From NCBI GenBank assembly GCA_043228905.1, contig JBHGNT010000015.1, forward strand, positions 12,152,001 to 12,216,000: a stretch of 64,000 nt of DNA. The letters run 5' to 3'. Source of the DNA: Azolla caroliniana (lineage: Eukaryota > Polypodiophyta). Positions 43,112-54,699 of the stretch are shown here, in pieces. Under the pieces are notes generated by a model. The model was given only the letters and a program-made list of their open reading frames with translations, was not told the DNA's origin and did not search any database. Made by a program: the position numbers and the translations under genes. Numbering within the stretch: position 1 is the first letter of the stretch; every line of letters begins with the position of its first letter.

Positions 43112-43402
43112 TGTTGGCATAAAAGGCCGACTCCTTCTACTTTGTATCCTCAGTGTGAACACATTCTCTAGCTAGGGCTTGAGTATATAAGCTCAAACCT
43201 AACGTTGTAAAGAGAGTCTTGGAGAGAAAAGAGTTACAGAGAAAAGAATGAGAGAGAGCTTCCATTGAAGCTTAATCCATGTCTATCGTCTATCTTTCTT
43301 CCTCTTCTTGTTGTTGCATATTTGTGTTGTTTGTTGTATACACATTTTACCTTCTAGGTCCTCGTACACTCTTCCGCATTCATCTGACATATCATACCAA
43401 CA
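43112..43402 (+). repeat. Copia-L 5' LTR (about 291 bp)
   Basis: TGTTGGCATAAAAGG...CATACCAACA. A TATA-type box TATATAAG is at 43184-43191. The primer site follows after two bases. Confidence 0.75.
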
Positions 43403-43519
43403 TGTGGTATTAGAGCGACCTTGCTGTCTAGTGACGATGAATAGCATAAAAGTCAAGAAGAGAAGTCATCCAGCAGAGAGAAAAAGACAAGATCAATAGC
43501 ATGTACTTCCAATAAAATA

Positions 43520-44893
43520 ATGGCAACACATTCCGGCACAAGTGTGGAAATTTGGAAGTTCGACGGGAAGAATTTCGCCCTCTGGAGGGAAATGATAGAC
43601 GACAGATTGAAGCCATACGACACACCACTAAGCCGACTTCAATGTCTGCAGAAGTATGGTGATCTATGGATGAAATAGCCAGATCGACCATTTGAATGAA
43701 CTTGGCTGAAAACGTCTATTTCAGTATGGCAAAGGAGATGACTACATTCTCTTTGTGAGAAAAACTATAGGCGGTGTATGAGAAGAAATCGTCCTCATTG
43801 AAGTTGATACTAATTCGACAATTATTCAACATGAAGATGAGAGAGACAAATCCAACAACCTCCCACATCAACACCTTTAGTCGGGTGTTGTTCGAACTAT
43901 CCTCCCAAGGGATTAACTTCGAAGAAGAAGTTAAAGCCCTTTCCCTCCTTTCGAGCTTGCCGGCGAGTTGGGAGGTATTCTGTACGACTTTTGCCAACAG
44001 TTGTCCGAATCTAAATCTAGATGAGACGATCGGACAAGTCCTCACCGAGGATATTTGGTGAAAATCGATGGGACTCACCATTGATGAGTCAGTAGAAGCC
44101 CACCATTCAATTGAGTCGATCGAAGGATCCGGTTGATTGAGAGAACAAGGGGAAAGAATCGGTCGAAACACCAATTGACCAAGAAAGAGGGGTGATCGAC
44201 AATGGTCTAAGTCGAGGAATAGTTGATCAAGTGATTTCTGCACTCATTGTAGAAAAATTGGTCACAATGTTTACGACTACTGGTCGATCAAAAGAAAGGA
44301 GAGCGGTCGATGATTTGAGCAGAATTTAGGATGTTCGGACACAAACCATTCTCCAATCAGCAACCAAATCAATGTTGTTGATTCCCAATCAGGAGAAATC
44401 TTCTCTAGAAGACTCAATGATCGGAGAAGTCCTCTACAGTGCGCAAGACACACGAATGTGGCTAATGGACTCCAGTGCCACATTTCACATAACCCCAAAT
44501 ATCACATGATTCTCAAACTATTCGGTCAGAGTCGACGACACTGTTTGACTCGACAATGGGTAGGAATGCAGAATCGCTAGAATTGGCAAAGTACCAATCC
44601 AATTGTCAAATGGCAATATGATCGTCCTGCACCATGTCTGACACATACCCGAACTCTAAAGGAGTTTGGTCTCCATCAGCATGTTGGCCGAAGACGGGTA
44701 CGGAACGACTGTTAATGAATCGTCATGGATGATCAGCCGAGGAAACATGAAAATTGGGAGCGGATGCAAGCATAACAACTTGTATCCACTAATGGCGATC
44801 AGTCTTGAAGGGGTTGTGAACATTACCCATTCGTCAGAATCAAACTTATGGCATGGACGACTTGGCCATATGTTGCAAGCTGAACTGGACTAG
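43520..44893 (+). pseudogene. Copia-L gag-protease pseudogene
   Basis: Starts at ATG 43520 with SVEIWKFDGKNFALWREM. The gag block at 43774-44061 has FELSSQGINFEEEVKALSLLSSLPASWEVF. The zinc knuckle at about 44240-44280 reads CTHCRKIGHNVYDY, the last Cys replaced by Tyr. The protease reads MDSSATFHITP in place of DSGA. The pre-integrase motif LWHGRLGHM (44840-44893) ends the fragment. Several stops; non-functional. Confidence 0.75.
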
Positions 44894-44966
44894 CTAATGG
44901 TAATCTGTTACATCCTGAAGCTCCAGACAAAGACAGACTTCTGCGAGCATTGTTGTTATGGGAAAC

Positions 44967-45535
44967 TGTAAAAGTTAATATGTGGATGCTCGTGGACAAA
45001 CCGGCTCAGCCGAATAGCAACAAAGAATAAGCACGGGTTTAATGGAAGCTTCAACACAGAGAGAATACACAAGAGAGATAGAGTGAGCAGAACAACATAA
45101 ACTCGATTCAAAATAATAACTCTCCGTACATACAAATGTCCTACATAACACTTTTTATACAAGTCCTTAAAAGGATTGACAGAAGTATTGACATGTACTT
45201 CAATGCTCATATGAGCGACTGACACTGACTCCTAAAAATATGCCTACATACTTGGCTAGATCCGTAGGCCTCTAACAGCCTACTAGTTACAATCTGATTC
45301 GGCTTCTAGTTCTGGATACAAATCTGGACACCGATCCGGTTTTTCATTCCAGACTCCGATTTGGCTTTGGCTTACTTAGCCGATCCGGATCCGGTTGAGC
45401 TTGTCCGCTCAACACTCCCCCTCAAGCTCAACTTGAGGTCGAATCGTAGTGTAATTGTCTGCTGAGCTTTGTAGTTAGCTTCTTCTGGCATCTTCTCGCC
45501 TTGCTCGCGCTCCTCGACCCGTCCAATTCCGCTTT
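44967..45535 (-). mobile_element. Copia-A3 3' end (LTR and polypurine tract)
   Basis: A-family 3' LTR (44967-45414, 448 bp, TGTAAAAGTTAATATG...GCTCAACA), then the hairpin-bearing polypurine tract (45415-45438) and about 100 bp of interior homologous to A2 at 15620-15700. It ends where gypsy-K LTR sequence begins. No coding part remains. Confidence 0.85.
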
Positions 45536-45652
45536 CCATCAGCCGACTTGTACCTAGATATGTACATTACAACAAAACTTGTGCCTGCGTGTAAGGGCCG
45601 GTTCGTGCACATCATTCTCCGATTCCACCTAGGGACGGTTTTCTCCACGACA
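45536..45652 (-). repeat. Gypsy-K 3' LTR remnant
   Basis: Matches the last 117 bp of the K 5' LTR (about 55256-55372), ending TTTTCTCCACGACA. The rest is lost at the junction with copia-A3. Confidence 0.85.
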
Positions 45653-47385
45653 TCTGCCCCCACCTAACCGCGCATCCACCGGTATGTGCCAAAATAGACT
45701 CTTGTCGGAGAAGACCGGCCCGCGCTCACCCTTGGTCCTCCAGAACGCCATTCGCTCCGAACCAGTCGTCCTTGCTATCCAAGTCATCCAGGTCCGGTTC
45801 ATCCTCGTGCCTTTTGAATGCTTTGAAACTTTTCCTGACCACCGGTACTGCCATCCTTGTCCCGTCAAGCTCCGCGAGATGGTAGGTCCCGTTGTCGTTG
45901 GTGCTTGTCACCACGTAAGGCCCGAACCACCTCCTTGTGAACTTCCGCATCGCCTTGTGCTAGTTGTCGAGGCTGCTGTCATATACCAAAACCTAGTCGC
46001 CTTCCTCGATTTTCTTTGGCCTTAGTCGGTGAGTCCGGTCGAATCGTTCCTTGTTCTTTACCCTCGCGGCCCGCAACTTTTTCGTGGCTCATTCCACATC
46101 CTCCTGTCTTCGCTTGAGCTGTCGAATCCGCGCTGCTAACAGCTCCTCCTGGCTCATCTCGTCTCTCCAATCCACCGTGGCCCATGAGGAGATCGTTCGC
46201 TTCATTGGCATGACCGGCTTTTGCTCGTACATCAGATCCGCCGGCATGAACCCGGTTACCGAACTGTGCGTAGTTCGGTCGACCCACAACGCATAGGGTA
46301 AGTGCCACGACCAGTTTCCTACTTGGCCTCCACATGCCCGCACTGACGCTTTGACGATCGGCCCGTGTCTGCGTTCCACCTTCCCGTTCGCCTCCGGATT
46401 GTATGCCGTGGTGAGCGAGAGTTTAACCCCTAGCCGGTCAAACAACTCTTCAGTCTCTTGTGCATCCAGTTCTCCGCGGTCGGCTATGATCTTTCCTACG
46501 CACCCGTACCGGCATACCACTTCTTCGATCAGAAATCGGCACACAGCCGCAGTCGTTTTGTTCGGGAATGCTCGGCCTTCCACCTGGTTCGTCAGGTCCT
46601 CTCGAGCCAACACCAGATATCGCATCTGCCCTATCCCCATCAGCATCGTCACCAGATCCACCATCCACTTGAAGTGGATGGTCGGAGGGTAGGTTAGGTG
46701 GAGCTCGTCTCGATGTCGGACTATGGAGTGCATCTGACAGCTTTCGCAAGCCGTCACGAACCGATGCACGTCCCGGTATAGTCCCGGCCACCAGTACTTC
46801 CCCTTTAGTTTTTCGAATGTGGCCCATGTCCCGCGGTGTCCGGCCCAGGGACTCTCGTGGTATGCTGTCAGCAGTTCCACCTGTTCCTCTTTCTTCGCCA
46901 CAACCTGGAGCGGGATGCCGTTTCTCTTCTTCGGGTGCTTCCATATGCACCCATCCCATAGGAAGAATCGGTACGCTTTCTTCTGAATCCAATTGGTCTC
47001 TTCCTTCCTCCACGCCACGTCCGGTGTCATTGTCATTGACTCCATATGCTCTTCTCTCCACTCGAATTTACTCCCTTTCTTCAGTAATCCATAGAGCGGC
47101 TCCGCGACGTGGGCGTAATGCGGGATCCAGATATGGTAGAACGCGCATGCTCCCAAGAATCTCCGGACTTTCGTGACCGAATTGTAGTCGCACTTCATCG
47201 TGGAGATGGCCTCTACCTTGGCTGGTGACGGTTTCCGACCAAATGGCCCGCATAGGTGTCCGACGACCATGATCTCCGATTGCCTGAAGGCCGATTTCTC
47301 CCCGAAGAAGGTGAGCCTCGCGCCCTCTAGTCTTTGCAGCACCTTCTCGCAGTCATCGACGTGGTCCGCCACGAATTTCCGGGAT
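45653..47385 (-). pseudogene. Gypsy-K pol fragment (RT end and integrase)
   Basis: An open frame at 46089-47372 starts just after the RT active-site region (VDDCEKVLQRLEGARLTF, GHLCGPFGRKPSPAKVEAI). Near 47036 it passes from FEWREEHMESM to TMTPDVAWRKEE: compared with J about 225 residues covering RNase H are missing, yet the frame stays open. The HHCC motif, HFKWMVDLVTM, ADRGELDAQETEEL and GKVERRHGPIV of integrase follow. A C-terminal segment at 45726-45950 is in another frame. Non-functional because RT and RNase H are lost. Confidence 0.8.
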
Positions 47386-50300
47386 GCCGATCGGAGAGTA
47401 GTGTGTCGTCCACGTAGATGATGAGGAAGACAAGAGACCCGTCTTGAGCTGTTTTGGTGAAGAGACAGTGGTCCTCATCGCTCTTTGAGAAGCCAACTGA
47501 TTGGATGAAGTCGTCGAACTTCTTGTACCATTGTCGGGGTGCCTGTTTCAGGCTGTAGAGACTCTTCTTGAGTCGGTAGGCTAGATGTTCTTGGCTGCAT
47601 GCCACAAAGCCTTTCAGCTGCTCCATATAGATTTCCTCCTGTAGGTCACCATAGAGGAATGCCGTTTTTACATCTAGCTGAATCAGCTCCAAGTTGTTGG
47701 CGGCCACGACGCCGAGCATGAAATGAAGGGTCGTCATTTTCACCACTGGTGAAAAGATTTCGTTGAAGTCGACGCCATATTCTTGTCTAAATCCCTTCAC
47801 AACTAATCTGGCCTTGTACTTTGGGTTGGTCGAGTCAGACCCACTTACATAGTAGAGCACATCAATTCTTCGGTAATTCGACCAAGTCCCAAGTCTTGTT
47901 TGCCCGAATGGAGTGCATTTCTGACTCCATCGCTAGATGCCATGTGGCTGAATCGGTAGATGTTGATGCTTCTTCATAAGACGTCGGTTCGCCGGCGTCG
48001 GTAAAAAAATTTCTGGGAGAGTAGCTCTCCGGAGGTTGTGACAGTCTCTCGGATCTACGATCTATGACTGGACTAGTCACACCGGGTGTCGATGTCGGAT
48101 GGTCGGGAGCCAAGCCATTCGGCTGTGCCAAATCAGTGGATTCGGTGCGAGAGTTGTTGGTTACCCGTGAAACCGATCTCGTGTTGTGGGTTGGGCCGTT
48201 ATGAAAAGTTTGCACTTCAGAAAATATTACCCTTCGGACTTCAATAGACCTTTCAGCCGTTTTATGCATAACTAACTCGTTGAACACGACGTTCAAACTT
48301 CGGACGATTTGTCTATGCTCGGGGTCCCAGAGTCGGTATCCGATCTCGCCATTGGGTCCATATCCAAGGAAACGCATTTCCTTGATCTTCGTTCGAGTTT
48401 CAGGCGATTGTCTTTCGGTATGAGGGCGTATGCCTCGCAACCGAAGATCCTCAGCTTGTCATAATTCGGCTTACTGCCGGTCCATATTTCCTCAGGTATT
48501 TGAAGTCCTAGAGGTCTACTTGACGAAATATTTATTATGTGTACTACTGTAAGTAGAGCCTCCGCCCAAAAGCCATCTGACAGTTCGGAGTGTTGGAGCA
48601 TGGATACTATACGTTCTTGAATCGTCTGATTCATGCGTTCAACAATTCCATTCTGCTCCGGACTATAGGGTGCCGTATATTCACGTCGAATGCTGCGTTC
48701 CCGGCAAAATTTGACGAATTCTTCAGACTTGAATTCTCCTCCATTGTCGGTTCGGAGACATTTCAGTTTCCAACTGGTCTGATTTTCGACCATTGCAAGC
48801 CATTTGGAGAAGATCGAGAACACCCGATCTTTGGTTCTAATGGGGTAAACCCACACCTTCTGAGTCGAGTCATCAATAAAACTGACGAAGTACGAAGCAC
48901 CGCTGAGAGACTGATGTGGCATCGGGTCACAGACGTTTGAGTGGACCAAATTGAGGGGACTCGATTCTCTTGGTGTTGATGTCGGGTGCGATGCGACTAC
49001 CTGTTTGCCGTATTGGCAATGCTCGCAGAATTGGTGATCCGAGAAGGAGAGTTTGGGGATGTAACTGGCTCTGGATAGGTGCATTATGCCGGCCTTGCTG
49101 AGGTGTCCAAGTCATCCATGCCATAATGATGACATGAGGATATCAACCAAAAATAGGTCACCCTCTTTGAGTGTGACATATAAAGGGTACAAGTAATGTA
49201 CCTTTGGTCCTCGAGCAAGCAGGAGGTTCCCTTTGTGGAGTGTCCACCCTCCTGATGAGAATCTGGCATGGATTCCGGCTTCGTCAAGCTGTCTGACTAA
49301 GATCAAGGGTCTTGAGAGCTCAGGAACGTGTCGGACGTTGTGTAGTACGAGTGTAGAGCCACCCAGAAGGTTGAGCTCTACGATGCCGATTCCGATTATA
49401 GCACTTTGCTACGAGTTTCCGACTCGAACTGAGTCGGAGTGCCGGTCCGAGTATTGCCGAAACTGAGATCGGTGAGGTGTCACATGATACGATGCGCTCA
49501 AGTCCAGGAGCCATGTGCTCGATTCTTCAGTCGTAAGCAGAACTTCTGATTCAACTGGGTTCTCTATGGACAATATGTTCGGGTCGGTCATCAAAATTTT
49601 GGTTGAAGAGCCAATGTAGTTGACCTCCTCATGCCAACTACTCTTCTGATCCGCTCTCTGAGCTTTGTCGGTTTTTGCTTTGAGTGCCTGGCGATCGGCT
49701 TTGGTGTGTCCCGGTTTCTTGCAGTAGTTGCAGATTCGGTTGTCCTGGGACTTGCTCCGGCTTTGCTGATTGTTCGACGGTCGGGAAGAATTTCTTCCCC
49801 GGTTGTTCAATCGGTTGGTCGAACCTTGTACTATGTAAGCTTCATCTGCCGAGTCTTTGGCGAAAGACTTTCTCCGAGCTGCTTCAGTCAGGATTGCGCT
49901 CGTGACTTCGGAGTACTTAACGACAACTGTTGAAGCATTGCACACGGTTGTAACGAAAGTTTCCCATGAAAAGGGGAGACTACTCAAGAGTATCATTGCT
50001 CTAAGTTAATCCTCGATTGCTGTCCCCTGAGACGAGATTTGGGAGCTTATGCTTTCGTACTCGTTGAGGTGTGCCTGAACTAAATCAGATTCTTTCATCC
50101 GCAAGTTAGAGGCGCTGGATCAGATACATCTTCGTTGCCGCGACCTTCTTTTCATACGTTTCCGACAGTGTTTTCCAAAGTTCAAAAGATGTCGTGCATG
50201 ATTGCACTGTGAAGTACACTGACTCCGACAAGTGCATCTGAATTGTGGCGCGGACAATTCTGTCCAGCTTTAGCGACTCTTTTGCCTTGTATGCTTCTGG

Positions 50301-50421
50301 AGGATTTTCATTCTCAATCGGGTCTATCTGGATAGTCCTGCATTTGTTCCTTCCAGATGTTGAAGTTCGAACCGTCGAACCTCCTTAGACTCATCTCCGA
50401 TGAGCCGGATGTTGAAGCCAT
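47386..50421 (-). pseudogene. Copia-B2 gag-pol pseudogene, truncated in RT
   Basis: Gag starts at ATG 50421 (MASTSGSSEMSLRRFDGSNF). The gag/zinc-knuckle/protease block at 49409-49996 includes CNYCKKPGHTKAD and a protease with LDLSASYHVTP instead of DSGAS. Integrase occupies 48293-49084 (NLVHSNVCDPMP, RTDNGGEFKSEEF, PEQNGIVERMNQTI, all core motifs visible), linker 47862-48440 and RT 47386-47860 with YSLKQAPRQWY and YVDDTLL. Frame changes separate the blocks. Non-functional. Confidence 0.8.
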
Positions 50422-51050
50422 CTGCTTCGGTTTCGGTTGGTAAGACTTGGTTCGGAGTTGACTACGAACCTTAGTGGGGTGCAGCCAGTCGGCTCACCTG
50501 ATTTGTTCTAGTCGGGTTTGAACCCGAGTTGGTTTGGTTTCGGATACTTGTTGCTGAACTTGCTCAGAGTGACTCCGGTAACTTGAGGGATAGAACCGGC
50601 TGGTCTTCCCGAATGTTTCCGAGTCGGAGTGAGCCCGGTTAGCTTCTGATTGTATGCCGAATACCGATTACAAGAAACCGATTGTTTGGGCCGAATGTCG
50701 ATCAGTGCAGTGAAGCACGAATTTGGTTGTTGCCTGGAGACCAATCTGCAGCGGGTGGTTACAACAAGCGGGTGAATAGCGTCCGGTGACCCATTCGGAT
50801 GTTGTTTAACCGAATGAAGCACGATTGGGTCGGTTGTTGCTCAAGGAGCTCCCCTCAAGCGGTTACAATCACAGGAACAGAGTACAACCGACTAGCTTAC
50901 TCCAATTTGTGATTTAACACAATGAGATGCGAGCTTTTTGTTTTTCTTCTCCCTTCTCTGTTCTTCAAAGAAAACGAAAAATAGAATGTTGTGTGGTGTA
51001 CTATGACAGCCGGCAGCGGGTTGAAGAACCTCCAACGCTCTGATACCAAA
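50422..51050 (-). other. Copia-B2 untranslated leader
   Basis: Sequence between the primer site and the gag start, homologous to the B1 leader at 10127-10801. No coding function is apparent. Confidence 0.6.
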
Positions 51051-51343
51051 TGTTGGGGACAAGGCTGTCAATGGGGAAGTGCAAGAAGAACCTATGTATG
51101 CGCATAAAACAAGATAGACAGAGAGAGAGAGAGAGAGATAACAAGATAGGCACAAACTAATGTTATATTCCAATAGCTACAGTTACAAAGAATGACAACC
51201 AACCTTTTCTAAAGGTTACAAAGTCACTTTATATAGTGACTATCCTAGGGCAACTGCCCTTTATGCTATTTACATAAATAGCCCAAACTTGGGTTGTCCA
51301 AAGGGACAGTGTGAATACGGCCATTATACACTCGTATTCGACA
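51051..51343 (-). repeat. Copia-B2 5' LTR (293 bp)
   Basis: TGTTGGGGAC...GTATTCGACA, homologous to the B1 LTR at 10802-11111. Contains a (GA)n tract at about 51119-51138. Confidence 0.85.
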
Positions 51344-51518
51344 AGTCGCTCTTCTGCCCGCTTCTTCTCCCGGCCAACGACGTCGGCTATTGTACAACCT
51401 CCACTGTCGAAGAACCAAAACTTCCTACCTATGTTACAGGTTCTTCTGCCTACTGTACATGTGTGGGGTTTTTCCGAAGTGTCCGGACTCTTGCGTCCCC
51501 ACGCCTTGATAGCCCTCT

Positions 51519-51528
51519 CTAAAAATCC
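51519..51528 (-). promoter_or_regulatory. Predicted -1 ribosomal frameshift site, gypsy-K
   Basis: The minus strand reads GGATTTTTAG, identical to G and J, at the gag-protease/pol boundary. The downstream GTGGGG/CCCCAC pairing partners are also kept. Confidence 0.65.
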
Positions 51529-52462
51529 CCTCAACTTTTGCCACCGAGGGTCTCGCGGTTACACTCGTGGTTCGGTCGTACCGTCAGAAACTGAACGGAG
51601 TGACGCCCATCCCGGCTTTTGATTCGGGCATACGTCGAACCATTGTCCATCACCTTCGTCTCCATGCGCGCCGCCGTGATGTATGGTTCTCCGAGTATCA
51701 CCGGATGCAAGGACTTCTCCTACACAAAGAAGTGTTGATTGATCTCGACATCGCCGATTTTCACTCGTACATTCAGGCAGGCTCCGTGTAGCTCCTCTGT
51801 GGTGCGCGTTGCTACCCGTATCTTCCACCCGTGCTTGGTATTGATCGACCACTTTCCCTTCTTGTAGAAGTCCATGGACATCAAGTTGATCTCTGAACCA
51901 TGGTCTACCAACGCCACCACCAGCTCTTGGACGTTCCCGATCCAAACAGGGGTTTCCATAGTGGCCCTAGCCCAATGTAGCCTCAAGTAGTGGCTTTCCG
52001 CCAACTCGTCCTCCAGGGCCATGTCTTCTAGGTGCGTCGTTCGCACCTCCACTGGCTTCTCTGGCTCTGGCTCCGGCTCCGTCGAAAGCGTTTTCCGCTT
52101 CACCAAGTCAACGATGGAGTCGTGGAACTCCTTCCTGGCGATACCGAGCACCTCCCTCATCTGTCGAAGATCCGTTCCACCAGGACCTTTCGTAGGTCCG
52201 TGGTCCTTTCGATCTCTGTGCTCAACCGGTAACCGGCCTTCTTGGCCTTGCCCAGTGCGCCGGATGCACCGACATCATTTTGCTTTAGCCCGAACCGGGT
52301 CTCATACCGTTGTGAGGGTCCAGCCCCCCCGGTCTTTCCCACACGCTTGTCTTCCACCAAAGCCTTGTATTTCTGGCACGCGGCTTCCACGAAGCCCATC
52401 TTCTCTTCAACCGGGTCACTCCACCCGGTTACCTCCTGGACCCATCTTTCCCCCCGGTCCGC

Positions 52463-53491
52463 TGTCGTGACGTGGCTCGCCTAGAAGCGTGTCGTTGCGC
52501 ACACAAAGGATAACGTGAAAGTGAGGAAGGAATCACTGGGATTATGGACGGAAGAGACGAAAGAGTAGAGATGGAGTGAATAGAGATCAATAAGATATGA
52601 CAAACTAGGATTTTTAAGGAATATAAGATAAGACAAGATAAGATATAAACTAATATATGAGAAAGTGTATGAAATTTATAATCATTTTCATGAAAGAGTT
52701 ACAAAATGATTGTGCACGTCGTTGAACCTCCGAACTTTGTCATGCAAGGTAATCGCTCTTCTCTTTCTTGATCGTAGACCACTACAATCTTCACTTCAAT
52801 ATTTTGATGAAGATAAGGCTCGAACCGCCTCCCTCTTGTTGAGAGTTGACCACCACGACCCCCAAGCTAGAGCTCCACCTTTATCTTGAACTTCTTCCTT
52901 TCTTTCTCTATTTTATGGTATCTCTTATGTAATATATATTTGATTGATATCTCATCCATATCTCTTTGATCTTCTCTTTCACCATTTAAATAGGTGCCCC
53001 CATGCATATGATGCATTGGAGGATACAAGTCATGCATGTGATGCATGATAAACATCTCGCTCATTTGAGCTTTTATGTATGAAACAATATATGCAATAAG
53101 AATAAACATGAAAATATAATCTTAAAGAGAAAGGGCCTAGCCTAATGGTAGGTGTGTTGACTTTGGTGTATGAGGTTGTTGGTTCGAGTCTCAAAATATC
53201 ATGAAGCAAATCCTTTATGTAATATAAAGTATATATAAAGTATGCTTTATTTTATGTAAATTACTAGTATAGAGTAAATGGTAAGATTTGAGAGTCATAG
53301 GGTGGGCTTATTGGTTCAAGTCCTCTCTTGTTTGTGTAATATAATATATTTATCTATATATATATATTATTTTTCTTTACATATATATAATATTATCATA
53401 TGTGTTGTTATAAAACATTATCAAATGTTATTTTAGTTACGTATTTATCTTATTGTAGACTTTTAATGTGAAGCTTTCGTACTTCACGACA
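52463..53491 (-). repeat. Solo LTR M (1029 bp) inside gypsy-K
   Basis: Bounded by TGTCGTGA...TCACGACA and the 4-bp TSD CCGC (52459-52462, 53492-53495), within the gypsy-K gag spacer; outside it, K aligns continuously with J. On the minus strand it starts TGTCGTGAAG like the G, H and J LTRs, so it belongs to the same lineage type, but it is AT-rich and longer. No internal domain, hence a solo LTR. It carries tRNA-like segments at about 53120-53340. Confidence 0.75.
53120..53230 (+). repeat. tRNA-derived SINE-like segment
   Basis: A-box-like TAGCCTAATGGTAGG (about 53138) and B-box-like GGTTCGAGTCTC (about 53181), followed by ATCATGAAGCAAATCC, a tail shared with the element at 35575-35690. A second B-box-like GGTTCAAGTCCTC lies near 53312. 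No cloverleaf was found. Confidence 0.55.
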
Positions 53492-54699
53492 CCGCTTCCT
53501 CTTTCCTTAGCCGTACGCCGACTAGGCCTTCCAGCATCAACGGTTAGAACCCAGAGTCCTTCGTTTTCCGGATTTCATCACTACCGACCCGGATTCCCGC
53601 CGACGCCGAGTAGTGGATGGTCTCCGTGTGACAAGCCGCTGCTTCCTCCATCAGTCGTTTCATCCCCCCTCGTCTGATGTTTAGATCCAGGGCCCTCCGG
53701 GTTTCGGTTGCGTGTACCCACCCGTTCCACAAGTACACCACATTGGCCCTTATCGCTTCGGCGAAGTCCTCGCAGTCCTTTCGGGCGTGGCCGACCGTGT
53801 CGCACCATAAGCATTGATGCTTAGCCGGAGGCCTTCGGTCATGGGCTTGTTCGTTGTCGTCCCTCCGTGCCTGTCCAATCTGGAGGTCCCTCACCATCTG
53901 AGTCAGCTCCTCTAGACAGGCCTTTGACCACGCTGGTCGAAGTCGAGCCGGCCTTGAGCCAGTCTCGAGTCTCCTCCCTTCGCGCCGGTGGGGGTACCTC
54001 GAGCTTCCTTGCCACTATAGAGCCCGCTCCCGACAAGCCTTTATCGACCCACTCACGCCGTTTGTCGAAACGGCCACAAACTCTCTTCACCATGACCCAG
54101 TCGGCCATTAGCCCGTCATCGGTCTCCAGTAAGAGGCCCACTTGCTCCTGGTCCCTCACGTCCACCGATTTAACAAATAATAGGAGACAACTTGTGTCCA
54201 GTATGGTTCGGTCCAACGCCGAAAGACGCGCGAAGCGTTCTTCAAACTCCCGGAGGAGCACCGATGCGTTTCTCCCCTTTTCGGGGGTCTCCACCCATTC
54301 CATGAAGTCCCACTTCGATAGCCGAAGTGCGTCATCAAGCCCGTATTTCTCAAGAAGCCGACCTTCAAACTCTTCCTAGGTCCGGCTCTCAGCCCGTACC
54401 TCGAGCACCTCCGCGTGGATGCCTGACATCGCCACCCGAGGGAATCTGGCCAGGCGCTTGACTTCCGGAATGTCCCTCATCACCATTTCAGCTCGGTAGG
54501 CCTCCAAGTAGCTCGTGGCATCCTTTCCACCGAATCGGCCTATCGTGCTGACGATTGCTTCAATAGCCCTATCGAGGGTGCATGTGCCTTCACGCGCACT
54601 CACTAATCGATCTACAGCTGAAGCCAAGGCTTCTGCAAGCTCCGTTCCCCTCATATTTTCTGTTCCTCTGCTGTCTGTTCACGTCGAGTTCACCAAATA

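Larger units (their letters stand above)
43112..44966 (+). mobile_element. Copia-L remnant (5' LTR to pre-integrase)
   Basis: Plus-strand copia fragment: 5' LTR 43112-43402, initiator-Met-type primer site TGGTATTAGAGC starting at 43405, then decayed gag, zinc knuckle, protease and pre-integrase. It is cut off at 44966 by the copia-A3 LTR. Together with gypsy-G it is one of only two elements here on the plus strand. Confidence 0.8.
47386..51343 (-). mobile_element. Copia-B2 (5' part, fused to gypsy-K)
   Basis: Minus-strand copia with 5' LTR (51051-51343), primer site TGGTATCAGAGC, a leader of about 620 bp and decayed gag to RT. It stops within RT just after YVDDTLL, directly joined to gypsy-K pol at 47385. 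RNase H and the 3' LTR are absent. The right end abuts gypsy-K sequence at 51344. Confidence 0.8.
51344..54654 (-). pseudogene. Gypsy-K gag-protease pseudogene and pol start
   Basis: Gag begins near 54654 (MRGTELAEALASAVDRLVSAREG). The gag core covers 53839-54654; zinc knuckle CLWCDTVGHARKDC is at about 53780-53830. Solo LTR M (52463-53491) interrupts the spacer. The protease region is at 51720-52160 with VDHGSEINLMSMDFY. The frameshift heptamer is at 51519-51528 and the first pol codons (GFLERAIKAWGRKSPDT) follow to 51344, where copia-B2 cuts in. Stops and frame changes occur, so it is dead. Confidence 0.85.

Noticed and set aside
53120-53230. Functional tRNA gene
   Set aside because: A- and B-box-like motifs are present but no acceptor stem or cloverleaf can be formed, and the tail is repeated at another locus.
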